Shown piece by piece: positions 54,416 to 64,000 of a stretch of DNA of 64,000 nt. The position numbers and the translations under genes were made by a program. This stretch comes from Thermaceae bacterium (GTDB lineage Bacteria > Deinococcota > Deinococci > Deinococcales > Marinithermaceae). Below the pieces are notes generated by a model, which saw only the letters and a list, made by a program, of their open reading frames with translations, ran no database searches and was not told the DNA's origin. The stretch's first letter is position 1. Each line of letters begins with the position of its first letter. The stretch spans positions 1 through 64,000 of the forward strand of contig JAMOUW010000001.1 in NCBI GenBank assembly GCA_027067955.1, written 5' to 3'.

Positions 54416-55225
54416 ATGAATTCGCTCCTCGTTCGGGGACTGCTCGCAACCTTGTTGCTCTTCGCGAGCGCAGCCCTGCCCTACTTGACGAGCGCTACCG
54501 GGGCGGTAGCCAACCATCCCGACCGCAGCCCCCTTTTCGCAGCGCTGCTGGTGACGCTGGCGGGAGGAGCCTGGCTGCTGCTTGCCAGGGCGACTTCAAG
54601 GGCTCTGGGAGCAACCGGAGCGTTTCTGCTGGCCCCGGGGGCGGTTGTCGCCCTGGCCGCCGCCACCGCCATCGGTGCGGCCGATTGTTATTACGACGCC
54701 TGTCCCTACGCTGCCTTCTTCGGGCTCTTTTGGGTGCTAGTCCTGGGGTATCCCCTGGCCGTCTTCCTCCTGGCGCTCGGGTTCAGGAACGACGCCGCGC
54801 TGCCGCTGGGTTACCTGGCGCTGACGCTGCCCTACGCCGTCGTCATGTTCTTCGCGGGCGCGCTTATGCCCTCGGTTCAGCGGCTCTTGGCGGCCGTCGC
54901 CCCATATGCGTTGTTGTATACGCTCCATCGTCTTGCGCTCACGCAACCGGGCGGCCCCGGCCACGGCACCGCCCCGCTTGCCGCCAGGCCAACCTACGCC
55001 ATCCTTTCGCTTTACCTGCTCAGAGCAGGTGGGGCCATCGCAGCCATCTTTTTCCTGTTCATCTTCGTCTACGCGGTGTCGCATTTCGACGTGATGGACC
55101 TCCTCATGAGGATGGGGTACGTCCCCACGATGGTCTTCATCGCGACCCTTCTTCTGTGGCCTACGCTCTTCGCCGCAGGTGCGGGGCTCAGCCTTTTGGT
55201 GGAGGGGGATCGCCCGGCGGGCTGA
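54416..55225 (+). CDS. Hypothetical multi-pass membrane protein
   Basis: 269 aa ORF with several hydrophobic segments; TATAAT 8 nt upstream of ATG. Confidence 0.65.
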   Translation: MNSLLVRGLLATLLLFASAALPYLTSATGAVANHPDRSPLFAALLVTLAGGAWLLLARATSRALGATGAFLLAPGAVVALAAATAIGAADCYYDACPYAAFFGLFWVLVLGYPLAVFLLALGFRNDAALPLGYLALTLPYAVVMFFAGALMPSVQRLLAAVAPYALLYTLHRLALTQPGGPGHGTAPLAARPTYAILSLYLLRAGGAIAAIFFLFIFVYAVSHFDVMDLLMRMGYVPTMVFIATLLLWPTLFAAGAGLSLLVEGDRPAG

Positions 55226-55262
55226 CGCCACCGAAGGCGCGCCCACCTGCTAGGCTGAACCT

Positions 55263-56150
55263 ATGCGCAACCTCGACGCCCACGAGGACTACAAGGTCGA
55301 CAAACACCAGCTGCACCGCGACCTGGCCAACCTGACCGCAAGTTTTCCCGCGCCCCGTGAGGCCTACCCCGCCCCCTACGGAGTGGTCGGTTATGGCGAG
55401 GCCTGGTGGCCCGCAGAGCTGGCCCACCTCTGGATCCCCCGGCTGATGACCGAGGGCGGCACCCAGTTCGTGCTGCAGGGCGGACTCGACCTGGGGGCGG
55501 CCGCCGGCGCTGCGGCCGCAGCCGAGGCCAGCGGCGCCCGGGTGGTGCGCGTGGGCTTTAGCGCCGAGGTGGACGTGCCGGTGGAGCCGCATCCGCTCAG
55601 CCCCTACCGCTACCTGCGCTTCCTGCAGGAGGCCACCGGCGAGGCCGAGACTGGCGCGCGGGTGGACCGCGCCCTCGAAACGCTGGCCGCGGGCCTGACG
55701 CCCGAGGTGCCCACCGAGGACAACCCGGCCAAGTTCTTCGCCTGGAACCTGGTCGAGCGCATCCCAGTTTGGGTGGTCTCCGAGCGCTACGTCTGGCTGG
55801 CGGCCGCGCTGCAGCAGACGTTTGCGCGCATCGCTGGCAGCCTCTCCATCGCCCCGCCCCCCGGCAGCCTCGAGTTCTTCATCACCGCGCTGGAGGCGCG
55901 CCACGAGCAGGGCGACCCGCTGGCGGCGGTGGTGGTGGGCGAAGACGAACGCACCCGGCTGGCTGTGGAAATTCTCGAAACCCGTGTTGACACAATCCTG
56001 GAGCTTCCCAACCCCCCGGCCGCAGGACTCGTGCCTGAGATCATGGCCGCCTGGTACTTCGTAGCCTGGGCAGCCTACTACCTGGCCATCCTTTACGGAC
56101 GTGACCCGGCCGACAGCGAGGTGCTGGCGCGCCTGCGCGCAGAAGCGTGA
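55263..56150 (+). CDS. Phosphoglucose/phosphomannose isomerase-like (SIS-type) protein
   Basis: 295 aa; general resemblance to bifunctional PGI/PMI (AAKFFAWNLVERIPVWV, C-terminal region); not firmly assigned. Confidence 0.4.
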   Translation: MRNLDAHEDYKVDKHQLHRDLANLTASFPAPREAYPAPYGVVGYGEAWWPAELAHLWIPRLMTEGGTQFVLQGGLDLGAAAGAAAAAEASGARVVRVGFSAEVDVPVEPHPLSPYRYLRFLQEATGEAETGARVDRALETLAAGLTPEVPTEDNPAKFFAWNLVERIPVWVVSERYVWLAAALQQTFARIAGSLSIAPPPGSLEFFITALEARHEQGDPLAAVVVGEDERTRLAVEILETRVDTILELPNPPAAGLVPEIMAAWYFVAWAAYYLAILYGRDPADSEVLARLRAEA

Positions 56151-56878
56151 GCCGGCCTGCGTTTCCCACCCCGCCCGATCTGGCGAGCGCCGCGCGGCTG
56201 CAGCGGGAGCTGGTGAAAGGCGTAAAGCTAAGCGGCGACTGGCGGCACGTACGTCGCCTGGCGGCGCTGGATGCCTCTATCAAACGCGGGGGAGAACTGG
56301 TTGCGGCAGCGGTGCTCTGGGATCTAGACAGCGGGATGGCGCTGGAAGCGGGCATCGCCCGCATTCCCGCAGAAGGGGTATTCCCGTACGTTCCCGGCTA
56401 CCTCTCGTTCCGCGAAGCACCGGTATATCTGGCCGCTCTGGAGCAACTAAGTTCCCCGCCCGATGCGCTGCTGGTCGACGGTCACGGCATTGCCCACCCG
56501 CGCGGGCTGGGAATCGCAACCCATCTGGGGCTGCACACCGGCCTCGCGAGTATCGGCGTAGCCAAGAGCCGCCTCTTCGGCGAGGCACACTCCCCCCTGA
56601 GCCTAGAGGCGGGCGCCGCGGTGCCGCTTTGCGCCGCCGACGCCCCACTGGGCGAGCCCTGCACCAAGGGGATGCAGATCGGCTGGGCGGTGCGCACCCG
56701 TAGTCGCGTAAAACCGGTCTACGTTTCCCCCGGCCACCGCACCGGCATCGTGCAGGCCCTCGAAACGGTGCTCATGCTGCCCCGCAACACCAAACTGCCG
56801 GAACCGCTGCGCCAGGCGCACCTGTGGGCGGGCCGCGCCCGCCGCGAAGGCTTGGAAGGGCGCCTGGTTTTCGGGTAA
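56147..56878 (+). CDS. nfi: Endonuclease V
   Basis: AALDASIKRGGELVAAAVL, PYVPGYLSFREAPVYLAALEQL, DALLVDGHGIAHPRGLGIATHLGL, GVAKSRLFG. Confidence 0.93.
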   Translation: MSRPAFPTPPDLASAARLQRELVKGVKLSGDWRHVRRLAALDASIKRGGELVAAAVLWDLDSGMALEAGIARIPAEGVFPYVPGYLSFREAPVYLAALEQLSSPPDALLVDGHGIAHPRGLGIATHLGLHTGLASIGVAKSRLFGEAHSPLSLEAGAAVPLCAADAPLGEPCTKGMQIGWAVRTRSRVKPVYVSPGHRTGIVQALETVLMLPRNTKLPEPLRQAHLWAGRARREGLEGRLVFG

Positions 56879-56886
56879 AACGAGTT

Positions 56887-57588
56887 GTGGCTTCTTCTCC
56901 CCGCCCCAACGTGGTATACCGCACGGTAAAACGGATCGTACGCGGCCTGTTTCGCATCTTCTACCGTATCGAGGTGGAAGGCGTCGAGCACGTGCCGATG
57001 GTTGGTCCTGTCGTCATAGCCGCCAATCATCATTCCTTCCTGGACCCGCTCATAGTCGGGGTGGTGCTGCCCCGTCCCATCGCCTTCATCGCCCGCGGCG
57101 ACCTCTTCCGTATCCCCGGCCTGGGATGGCTGCTGCGGAAACTCTACGCCATCCCCATCGAGCGCGGTTCCGGAGATCTCGCCGCAGTCAAGGCGGCCAT
57201 TCGCGAACTGCGCGCCGGCATGGCTTTCGGCATCTTTCCCGAGGGCAGGCGCAGTCGCAGCGGAGTGCTCGAGCCCTTCAAAACGGGAACCGCAGCCATT
57301 GCCCTGCGTACCGGCGCGCTGGTGCTACCGGTAGCCATAATAGGCACCCGGGAGGTGTGGCCTCCGGGAAGAAAACCCCGACTGCGAGGGAAAATTCGCG
57401 TGGTAATCGGCGACCCTCTGGACCTGGGAAGCGCTGCAGGACGGCTTGATAAACCACACCTTGAAAAGGCGTCGCGGAAAATCGAAGCCGCGGTAGCCCG
57501 GTTACTTCCAGAAGATTACTTATCGGAAAAATACCTTAACGAAACACCCCAACGGCAAGAAACGCAAGAAAACGCGGACCAGGCTTGA
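56887..57588 (+). CDS. plsC: 1-acyl-sn-glycerol-3-phosphate acyltransferase
   Basis: NHHSFLDPLIVG (HX4D), GIFPEGRRSRSG. Confidence 0.92.
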   Translation: MASSPRPNVVYRTVKRIVRGLFRIFYRIEVEGVEHVPMVGPVVIAANHHSFLDPLIVGVVLPRPIAFIARGDLFRIPGLGWLLRKLYAIPIERGSGDLAAVKAAIRELRAGMAFGIFPEGRRSRSGVLEPFKTGTAAIALRTGALVLPVAIIGTREVWPPGRKPRLRGKIRVVIGDPLDLGSAAGRLDKPHLEKASRKIEAAVARLLPEDYLSEKYLNETPQRQETQENADQA

Positions 57589-57614
57589 ATTTTTGAGGTC
57601 AGGCATGGTATAGT
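57585..57614 (+). promoter_or_regulatory. Promoter of HU gene
   Basis: TTGAAT (57585-57590) - 18 nt - TATAGT (57609-57614); AAGGAGGT Shine-Dalgarno before ATG 57649. Confidence 0.65.
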
Positions 57615-57648
57615 CCATAAGGAAAGCAACATTCAAGGAGGTGCACGT

Positions 57649-57945
57649 ATGGCAAACAAGAAGAAGACGGTTACGAAATCGGATCTGGTCAACCACGTCG
57701 CCGAGATCACCGGGTTGAAGAAAAAAGACGCGAAGGCCTGCATCGATACCTTCCTCGATGAAATTGCCACTTTTCTCGATCGCGACTACAAGGTGCAGCT
57801 GACCGGCTTCGGCACCTTCGAGGTGCGCAAGCGCAAAGCCCGCACCGGCGTTAAGCCTGGCACCACCGAAAAGATCAAGATCCCCGCCTCCAAGTACCCG
57901 GCCTTCAAACCCGGCAAGGCGCTGAAGGAGAAAGTGCGCGTATAA
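57649..57945 (+). CDS. hup: HU-family DNA-binding protein
   Basis: TKSDLVNHVAEITGLKKKDAKACIDTFLDEI... VQLTGFGTFEVRKRKARTGVKPGT. Confidence 0.97.
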   Translation: MANKKKTVTKSDLVNHVAEITGLKKKDAKACIDTFLDEIATFLDRDYKVQLTGFGTFEVRKRKARTGVKPGTTEKIKIPASKYPAFKPGKALKEKVRV

Positions 57946-57959
57946 AACCGGTACGCGAA

Positions 57960-57990
57960 AAAAGCAGGCCCGCGGGCCTGCTTTTATTTT
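57960..57990 (+). terminator. Intrinsic terminator after HU gene
   Basis: Palindrome AAAAGCAGGCCCGCGGGCCTGCTTTT followed by ATTTT. Confidence 0.9.
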
Positions 57991-58008
57991 GGCCCCTGCC
58001 TACCCTAA

Positions 58009-60537
58009 CTATGCGGGCGGACGCGGAAGCCGCTCGAGCACAGAACGCAGCTCGGCAAAGCTGCCCCAGTTGGCCCGTCCGTCGATGATGACGACCGGAG
58101 CTACCCGCACGCCATAGTCTTGCACGGCCTCCTTGGAAACCTCGGGACGGCTCAGGTCCCGCTCCTCGTAGACCACGTCGCGCGCCTCGAGCCAGGCCTT
58201 GACCGCCGCGCAGTCGGGGCAGCCCGGGCTGGTGTAGAGCAGCACCCGGGCTCCGGTGGCCGCGGCGCGCGGCACGGGGGCGGCGGCGGTCGCCTCGCCT
58301 GCAAACTGCGGCGGCTGGAAGTAACGCAGACGCAGCGAGTTCGTGAGCACCAGGAGGCTCGAGAGGCTCATCGCGCCCGCGGCCAGCGGCGGCTGCAGCA
58401 GCAGGCCGGTGAGCGGGTAGAAAATCCCCGCGGCGACCGGAATAAGAGCGATATTGTAGCCAAAGGCCCAGAAGAAGTTCCAGTAGATCGTGGACAGCGT
58501 CTTCCTGGCCAGCGCCCGGGCGCGCACCACGGCACGCAGATCGCCCTGCATCAGCACCACGTCGCCGGCCTCGACCGCGATGTCGGTGCCGGTACCGATG
58601 GCCACGCCCACGTCGGCCCCTGCGAGCGCCGGGGCGTCGTTGATCCCGTCGCCCACGAAGGCGACGCGCTGCCCCTTCGCCTGCAGGTCGCGCACCACCC
58701 GGGCCTTGTCCGCGGGCAGCACCTCGCTGATCACCTCGTCGATGCCGACCTCCCGGGCCACCGCCCGGGCGGTGCGCCCGGCGTCCCCGGTCAGCATGAC
58801 CACGTGCAGCCCCTCGCGGCGCAGGGCCGCGACGGCCTCCCGGCTGCCCTCCTTGACCGGGTCGCTGACCGCGATCAGACCGGCGATCTCGCCGCCTGCT
58901 GCCACGTAGATCACGGTGCGGCCGGCGTCCTCGAGCCGGGCCTGCTCCGCCGCGAAGCGGGCGGTGTCCAGGCCCAGACGCTCCATGTACCGGGCCGCGC
59001 CCACGGCGACCTCGCGCCCGGCGACGCGGGCGCGGGCTCCGAAGCCGGGGACGGCCTCGAAGTCGCTGGCCTCGGGCAGCGTCAGCCCTTCGGCGCGCTC
59101 GCGGACGGCCTGGGCAATGGGGTGTTCGCTCAGGCTCTCCACCGCGGCCGCCAGGGTGAGCAGGTCAGCCTCGCGCCAGCCCGGGGCCGTCCGCAGGTCG
59201 GTCAGCTCGGGTTTGCCCTTGGTGATCGTCCCCGTCTTGTCGAGCACCACCGTGCCGATGCGCGCGAGTCCCTCGATGGCCACGCCCTTGCGGAAGAGCA
59301 CGCCCTCACGCGCGCCACGGCCGCTGGCGACCATGATGGCCGCGGGCGTCGCCAGCCCCATGGCGCAGGGGCAGGCGATGAGCAGCACGCTCACCGAGGC
59401 GATGAAGGCGTAGTTGAGCCGGGGTTCGGGCCCCACCAGCATCCAGACCGCGAAGGTGACGATCGAGACGATCAGGACGACGGGCACGAAGACCGCGGCG
59501 ATGCAGTCGGCCAGCTCCTGCACCGGCGGCTTGGACTGCTGGGCCTCCTCGACCATACGGATGATCTGCGAGAGCACGGTGTCCGCGCCGACCCGCGTCG
59601 CCCGGAAGAGCAGGCTGCCGTTCTGGTTGACCGTACCGCCCACCACCGCGTCGCCGGTGCGCTTCTTCACCGGCACCGGCTCGCCGGTGAGCATCGACTC
59701 GTCCACGTACCCTTCCCCTTCTACGACCTCGCCGTCGGTGGGGATGCGCTCGCCCGGGCGCACCCGGATCAGGTCGCCGGGCACCACGGCACTGGTGGGC
59801 AGCTCGATCTCCTTTCCGTCGCGCACCACCCGGGCCTGCTTCGCCCCCAGCTCCATCAGTTTGCGGATGGCCTCCGAGGTGCGCCCCTTGGCCACGGCCT
59901 CCAGGTACTTGCCCAAAAGGATCAGGGTGACGATCACGCCCGCGGCTTCGAAGTAAGTGTGCGCCGTGCCCGCGGGGAACAAACCCGGGGCAATCAGCGC
60001 TAGCAGCGAGTAAAGGTAGGCCGCCGAAGTGCCGAACATCACCAGGGTGTTCATGCCCGGGCTCTTGTGGTGCAGTTCGGCGACGCCGCCGCGGAAGAAG
60101 CGCCGGCCGGCGTAGAAGACGACCGGGGTCGCCAGCGCGAACTCCAGCCAGCGCCAGAACGACCCCGGCGCGAACGCCTCCATCCAGACGCCCAGCGCGG
60201 GTAGAAACAGTGGCCCCATGCTTATGATGACCAGCGGAACGGTCAGCAGCACCGCGAGCCGCAGGTCACGCACGAAACCGGTCAGGGTCGCGTCCGTGGC
60301 CCGGGCCGCCCCGTCCTCCTGCGCGCTCACCGGGGTGTACCCCGCTTCGCGGATCTCGGCCTCGAGGCGCGCGCGGGTGACGGTGCCCTGCAGGTAGCGC
60401 ACGGTGGCCTTCTCGCTAGCCAGGTTGACCGTGGCCTCGAGCACGCCCTCGAGTCTCGCAAGGGCGCGCTCCACTCGCGCCACACAGCTCGCGCAGGTCA
60501 TGCCCTCGATGCCGATGGTTATTGTCTGTTCGTTCAT
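58009..60537 (-). CDS. copA: Copper-translocating P-type ATPase with C-terminal glutaredoxin-like domain
   Basis: N-terminal [54 protein letters not shown]-terminal [35 protein letters not shown]...VAPVVIIDG. Confidence 0.95.
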   Translation of the reverse strand: MNEQTITIGIEGMTCASCVARVERALARLEGVLEATVNLASEKATVRYLQGTVTRARLEAEIREAGYTPVSAQEDGAARATDATLTGFVRDLRLAVLLTVPLVIISMGPLFLPALGVWMEAFAPGSFWRWLEFALATPVVFYAGRRFFRGGVAELHHKSPGMNTLVMFGTSAAYLYSLLALIAPGLFPAGTAHTYFEAAGVIVTLILLGKYLEAVAKGRTSEAIRKLMELGAKQARVVRDGKEIELPTSAVVPGDLIRVRPGERIPTDGEVVEGEGYVDESMLTGEPVPVKKRTGDAVVGGTVNQNGSLLFRATRVGADTVLSQIIRMVEEAQQSKPPVQELADCIAAVFVPVVLIVSIVTFAVWMLVGPEPRLNYAFIASVSVLLIACPCAMGLATPAAIMVASGRGAREGVLFRKGVAIEGLARIGTVVLDKTGTITKGKPELTDLRTAPGWREADLLTLAAAVESLSEHPIAQAVRERAEGLTLPEASDFEAVPGFGARARVAGREVAVGAARYMERLGLDTARFAAEQARLEDAGRTVIYVAAGGEIAGLIAVSDPVKEGSREAVAALRREGLHVVMLTGDAGRTARAVAREVGIDEVISEVLPADKARVVRDLQAKGQRVAFVGDGINDAPALAGADVGVAIGTGTDIAVEAGDVVLMQGDLRAVVRARALARKTLSTIYWNFFWAFGYNIALIPVAAGIFYPLTGLLLQPPLAAGAMSLSSLLVLTNSLRLRYFQPPQFAGEATAAAPVPRAAATGARVLLYTSPGCPDCAAVKAWLEARDVVYEERDLSRPEVSKEAVQDYGVRVAPVVIIDGRANWGSFAELRSVLERLPRPPA

Positions 60538-60558
60538 ACCCTCCCCCATACCGGAGTA

Positions 60559-60585
60559 TATACCCTCCCCCCCTGGGGTGGGTTA
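60559..60585 (-). promoter_or_regulatory. Putative copper-responsive operator (CsoR-box-like) upstream of copA
   Basis: TATACCCTCCCCCCCTGGGGTGGGTTA, imperfect C-run/G-run inverted repeat at the copA promoter. Confidence 0.4.
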
Positions 60586-60644
60586 GGGAAACGGAAGCTG
60601 TTTATTGCCCCGGCTTGGAAAACGTTACAGGAAAGACTGCTGGT

Positions 60645-60971
60645 TCACTCGAGGGGCACCAGCTCGATGCGCCAGGCTGCGCGCGTACCCGAAACCAGTA
60701 CGGCAAGAAAGCGCACGCGTACGTCCTCGCGGCCCAGCAGGTAGAGGGCGCTCTTCCTCATGCGCTCGAGCTTCCAGGGGCGGATGCTCTCGAGCGGCGT
60801 GCCATAGTGGTTCGAGGCCCGCTGCTTGACCTCGGCAAAAACCGGGAGGCCGTCCTTTTCTAGCCAAAGGTCGATCTCGCCGTAGGGGGTGCGCCGGTTA
60901 CGCGCTACCAGGGTGAACCCGCGCACAAGCAGGTATTCGAGCGCGGCATCCTCGGCCCAACGGCCTTTCAC
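60645..60971 (-). CDS. UPF0102 (YraN-like) protein
   Basis: GRWAEDAALEYLLVRGFTLVARNRRTPYGEIDLWLEKDGLPVFAEVKQR. Confidence 0.92.
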   Translation of the reverse strand: MKGRWAEDAALEYLLVRGFTLVARNRRTPYGEIDLWLEKDGLPVFAEVKQRASNHYGTPLESIRPWKLERMRKSALYLLGREDVRVRFLAVLVSGTRAAWRIELVPLE

Positions 60972-60975
60972 GGGA

Positions 60976-61323
60976 TCACAGGGGCAGGCGTTCGGCGTCG
61001 GCCCAGAAGCCCTCGAGGTCGTAGTAGTCGCGCGCATCACGGCTCATTATGTGCACTAGCACCGGTCCGTAGCTGAGCAGCCACCAGCGGCTCGAGGGCC
61101 CCTCTACCGCATCGGGACGGATACCTTCGTCGCGCAACCTCTCCTGGACGTGATCCTGCAACGCCTGCAGGTGCGGCTGGCTGGTACCTGTAGCGATCAC
61201 GAAGTAGTCGAGCGAGTCCGAAACCTCGCGCAGATCCAGCGCAACCACGTTCTCAGCCTTCTTGTCTTCCAGGGCTTGGGTGATCTTCTCGATGAGATCT
61301 GCGGCTCTGATCGTCTTCACCAT
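60976..61323 (-). CDS. rsfS: Ribosome silencing factor RsfS
   Basis: DKKAENVVALDLREVSDSLDYFVIATGTSQPHLQAL... WWLLSYGPVLVHIMSRDARDYYDLEGFWADA. Confidence 0.95.
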   Translation of the reverse strand: MVKTIRAADLIEKITQALEDKKAENVVALDLREVSDSLDYFVIATGTSQPHLQALQDHVQERLRDEGIRPDAVEGPSSRWWLLSYGPVLVHIMSRDARDYYDLEGFWADAERLPL

Positions 61324-61329
61324 CCACTC

Positions 61330-62460
61330 CTAGGGTACCAGATCGCGCCCCAGTACTATGACAACGTCGGCATCGTAGTAGAGCCGGAAACGTGATACCA
61401 GCGGCAGGTGCACCGCTTCCGCATAATATCCCCCGGCCTCGAGCGCGGTGTCAACGAGAACCTTGCTCGCCTCCTGCAAGCGGATTCGGCGCACTTCGGG
61501 GGCGGGTAAGGCCAGGCGCTCGAGCCCTTTGGCATAGGCCTCCCCCAGACCTGCGCCGCTGCCATCCAGAATCAGCACCTTTGCCTCGGGGGGCGGCACC
61601 GCCGGCTGCTCGTCGATGCCCATGAAGGCAGCCAGGAACGAACGGCGCATGGCGTCGTCGAAAACGAGGTATATTCCTTCTTCGCGGGTGGGCAGGGTGG
61701 CCGTCTTGAGGTCCAGCCCGCGCAGGTCCGGAAGCAGAGCGAGCACCCGGCTCACGTCCACGTCGGTTTCCATGTCGGACCAGAAGTCCCGCAACAGCGC
61801 GGGCACCCGGGACCAGTTGGCGGGGCTGAGCGCTCGCTTCATGACCTGCAGCACCACCTCCTTGATGCGGTCCAGGCGGCTCAGATCGTCACCCACCCAG
61901 CCGCGGAAGCGCATGTAGCCCACGGCCTGTTCGCCGTTCAAGTGCTGCCGGCCCGCGGGAATGTGGATGTGCAGGTCGGCGGCGTTGTCGTCGTAGTTCA
62001 TTTCATCGGGCAGGTAGACGGTCACACCACCCACCGCGTTCACCGCCCGGGCCGCCAGGTCGAGTGTCAGCACCGCATAGTGGTCCACCGGCAGACCCAG
62101 CACCTGCTCCACCGCCCGGGCCAGCCCCTCCGGGCCCTCAAATCCGTATACGGCGTTGATCTTTCCCCTGTAATCGCCTGTTTCCACATAGGTGTCACGG
62201 GGAATGGCCACCACCCAGGCGCGCTTGCCGAGAAGCCGTACGTAAAAAATAGTATCGGTGCGGCTGCCGGGTCCGCAGGGCGTTGCCGGCGCGCAGTATT
62301 CGATGTCGCGCGCCGCCAGAACCAGGCTCAGCTCGGGGGTACCACCCACCCCCTGGCGCATAATGCCACGCTGGGCGTGCGGCCAGAGAGCAACGAGCAC
62401 CGCTATCGCGATAAAGGTAAAACCGAGCAGGAAAAGACGTCTACGCGCGCGATTCGGCAT
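61330..62460 (-). CDS. LytR-CpsA-Psr (LCP) family protein
   Basis: RTDTIFYVRLLGKRAWVVAIPRDTYVE, KINAVYGFEGPEGLARAVEQVLGLPVDHY, GYMRFRGWVGDDLSRLDR. Confidence 0.9.
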   Translation of the reverse strand: MPNRARRRLFLLGFTFIAIAVLVALWPHAQRGIMRQGVGGTPELSLVLAARDIEYCAPATPCGPGSRTDTIFYVRLLGKRAWVVAIPRDTYVETGDYRGKINAVYGFEGPEGLARAVEQVLGLPVDHYAVLTLDLAARAVNAVGGVTVYLPDEMNYDDNAADLHIHIPAGRQHLNGEQAVGYMRFRGWVGDDLSRLDRIKEVVLQVMKRALSPANWSRVPALLRDFWSDMETDVDVSRVLALLPDLRGLDLKTATLPTREEGIYLVFDDAMRRSFLAAFMGIDEQPAVPPPEAKVLILDGSGAGLGEAYAKGLERLALPAPEVRRIRLQEASKVLVDTALEAGGYYAEAVHLPLVSRFRLYYDADVVIVLGRDLVP

Positions 62461-62983
62461 ACGCCTTCAGTGTACGGGGATGAATGGGAATACCCTTAGC
62501 CCGCAGGTAGGCCACCTTGCGCGCCACCGCTTCGGCGTAGGCTCTGTCCAGCTCACCCGCCAGAGCCAGCTCGCGCAGATCTTCGTTTACGCCACGACCC
62601 GGCTCACTGGTGTCTGCCACGTAAACCGCCATGCCAACGGGATTGTCGGGGCTTACGCCCCAAACGTGCCCCTCTATCGCTTCCAGTACTTCGGGATCGC
62701 TGACCCCCCATTCCACCGCTATCTTACGTCCGGCGCAGCCATGCAGGACCCGCGGGTGCATTGCCTCCACCTCATCCCTGGGAGTGCAGAGGGCCAGCAG
62801 CTCCTCGGCGGAAAGCTCGCGGGCCACGTCGTGCAAGATACCCGCCAACCAGGCTCGCTCGCCATCGGCCCCGGCGGCTTCGGCAATCTTTCGCGCCAGC
62901 TCCGCCACGCGCACGATGTGGTCCCAGCGCTTCGGGGACACCCTTTCGCGCACGCGCTCAGCTATCTGCCTGGTAAAATCCAT
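62441..62983 (-). CDS. yqeK: HD-domain hydrolase, YqeK family
   Basis: [66 protein letters not shown]. Confidence 0.92.
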   Translation of the reverse strand: MDFTRQIAERVRERVSPKRWDHIVRVAELARKIAEAAGADGERAWLAGILHDVARELSAEELLALCTPRDEVEAMHPRVLHGCAGRKIAVEWGVSDPEVLEAIEGHVWGVSPDNPVGMAVYVADTSEPGRGVNEDLRELALAGELDRAYAEAVARKVAYLRAKGIPIHPRTLKAYAESRA

Positions 62984-63539
62984 GCTTGGCAATGTAGACC
63001 TCCACCTCGTAGGGAACCAGGTAGCGCACCGACTGACCCTCCCGCACACGGCGGCGGATCTCGGTGCTGGAAATGTCATACCCGGGAATTTCCAGCGGAT
63101 ACACCCGCTCCCGAAAAAAGGGGTCTATGCGGCCCAGGTCGTAGCCGGGGCGGCTGACCGCCACCATCTGCGCCAGCCCTACGAGCGCCTCGGGCTCGCG
63201 CCAGGTAGCAAGGTCGCGATAAGCGTCTGCGCCGGTTATGAAGAAGAGTTCGCTTCCAGGCCAGCGCCGCGCGGCGCGGCGCAAAGTTTCCACGGTGAAG
63301 CTGGGACCGGGATAGTCCAGCTCGAGGCGGCTGGTCCTGAACCGCTGATCACGAATCGTCGCCAGCACCACCATCTCGTGGCGCGCCTCGGCGGGCGCCA
63401 GGGGACGTTTGTGGGGAGGGCGGGCGGCGGTGACGAAGTGGACCTCGTCCAGTTCGAGCCGGTCGGCCGACTCGCTGGCGGCGAGCAGGTGCCCCATGTG
63501 CACCGGATCGAAGCTGCCGCCGAAGAGTCCTATGCGCAT
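62958..63539 (-). CDS. nadD: Nicotinate-nucleotide adenylyltransferase
   Basis: [54 protein letters not shown]. Confidence 0.96.
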   Translation of the reverse strand: MRIGLFGGSFDPVHMGHLLAASESADRLELDEVHFVTAARPPHKRPLAPAEARHEMVVLATIRDQRFRTSRLELDYPGPSFTVETLRRAARRWPGSELFFITGADAYRDLATWREPEALVGLAQMVAVSRPGYDLGRIDPFFRERVYPLEIPGYDISSTEIRRRVREGQSVRYLVPYEVEVYIAKHGFYQADS

Positions 63540-64000
63540 CTAGCCCTCCGGGATGTACTCGAACTCGATCTCTCCTATGCGTACCGTGTCGCCGGCGCGC
63601 ACCCCCCGTGCCCGCAGCGCCGCGTCCACCCCGCGCCTCTTGAACTCCCCCTGCAGCCATTCCGCCGCCTCGAAGAGCTCGCCGCGGATCCGGCCCACCA
63701 GCTGCTCAAGCTCGAAATCAGCCACCTCGAAAACCCCTTCCTCCACCTCGCGCACCGCGAGACCGGGCACCACCTCGCGCCGCCGTCCTTCCGGCGGTGT
63801 TTGCAGTTGCGGCGCCCGGGGCAGTAGCTGGAAAAGCGTCGTAACCAGATCGTCCAAGCCCGCACCCGTAACCGCAGAAACGGGTATCACCGCCAAACCT
63901 GCAGCCGCGAGCTCGCGCACCCTTTCCGCAACCGCGACATCGTCCAGCAGATCGGTCTTATTGAGCGCCACCAGGCCGGGCCGCCGCAGCAGGTCGGGGT
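63540..64000 (-). CDS. obg: Obg GTPase, C-terminal part (partial, runs off window end)
   Basis: ALNKTDLLDD (NKxD), IPVSAVTGAGLDDLV, C-terminal OCT-like domain. Confidence 0.9.
   Translation of the reverse strand, partial: PDLLRRPGLVALNKTDLLDDVAVAERVRELAAAGLAVIPVSAVTGAGLDDLVTTLFQLLPRAPQLQTPPEGRRREVVPGLAVREVEEGVFEVADFELEQLVGRIRGELFEAAEWLQGEFKRRGVDAALRARGVRAGDTVRIGEIEFEYIPEG

Noticed and set aside
58120-60003. 627-aa plus-strand ORF antisense to copA
   Set aside because: Shadow ORF; His/Asp/Gly/Arg-rich composition typical of antisense GC-rich frames

Overview
GC-rich bacterial chromosomal window. Gene content (LysW/LysX alpha-aminoadipate lysine pathway, BshA, leaderless-type promoters) points to the Deinococcus-Thermus group; the family (Thermaceae, perhaps a marine genus such as Oceanithermus or Marinithermus) is inferred. 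The window is mostly ordinary chromosome: no CRISPR array, IS element, prophage or rRNA was recognised. Main contents: (1) tRNA-Thr(TGT)/Tyr(GTA)/Gly(TCC)/Thr(GGT) upstream of tuf; (2) Lon and a PAS/GAF/GGDEF/EAL protein; (3) a lysine cluster hcs-lysT-lysU-(double zinc ribbon)-lysW-lysX ... lysY, preceded by a peptide-leader attenuator; (4) an amylase/maltose ABC cluster; (5) MoxR/DUF58/DUF4129; (6) a periplasmic nitrate reductase operon in the order napA-G-H-B-F-L-D, as in Campylobacterota, next to cydABDC; (7) his genes, bshA, lipid/acyltransferase genes and HU; (8) copA with a fused C-terminal glutaredoxin domain; (9) rsfS-LCP-yqeK-nadD-obg. The observations most worth following up are a GTRGNNN heptanucleotide repeat family at four sites, all inside the lysine cluster; a histidine-phosphatase-fold protein lacking both catalytic histidines; a GluR0-like ion-channel gene with two single-base lesions; the Campylobacterota-type nap operon; the lysine attenuator; and the CopA-glutaredoxin fusion. 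Everything here was read by eye, with no database searches.
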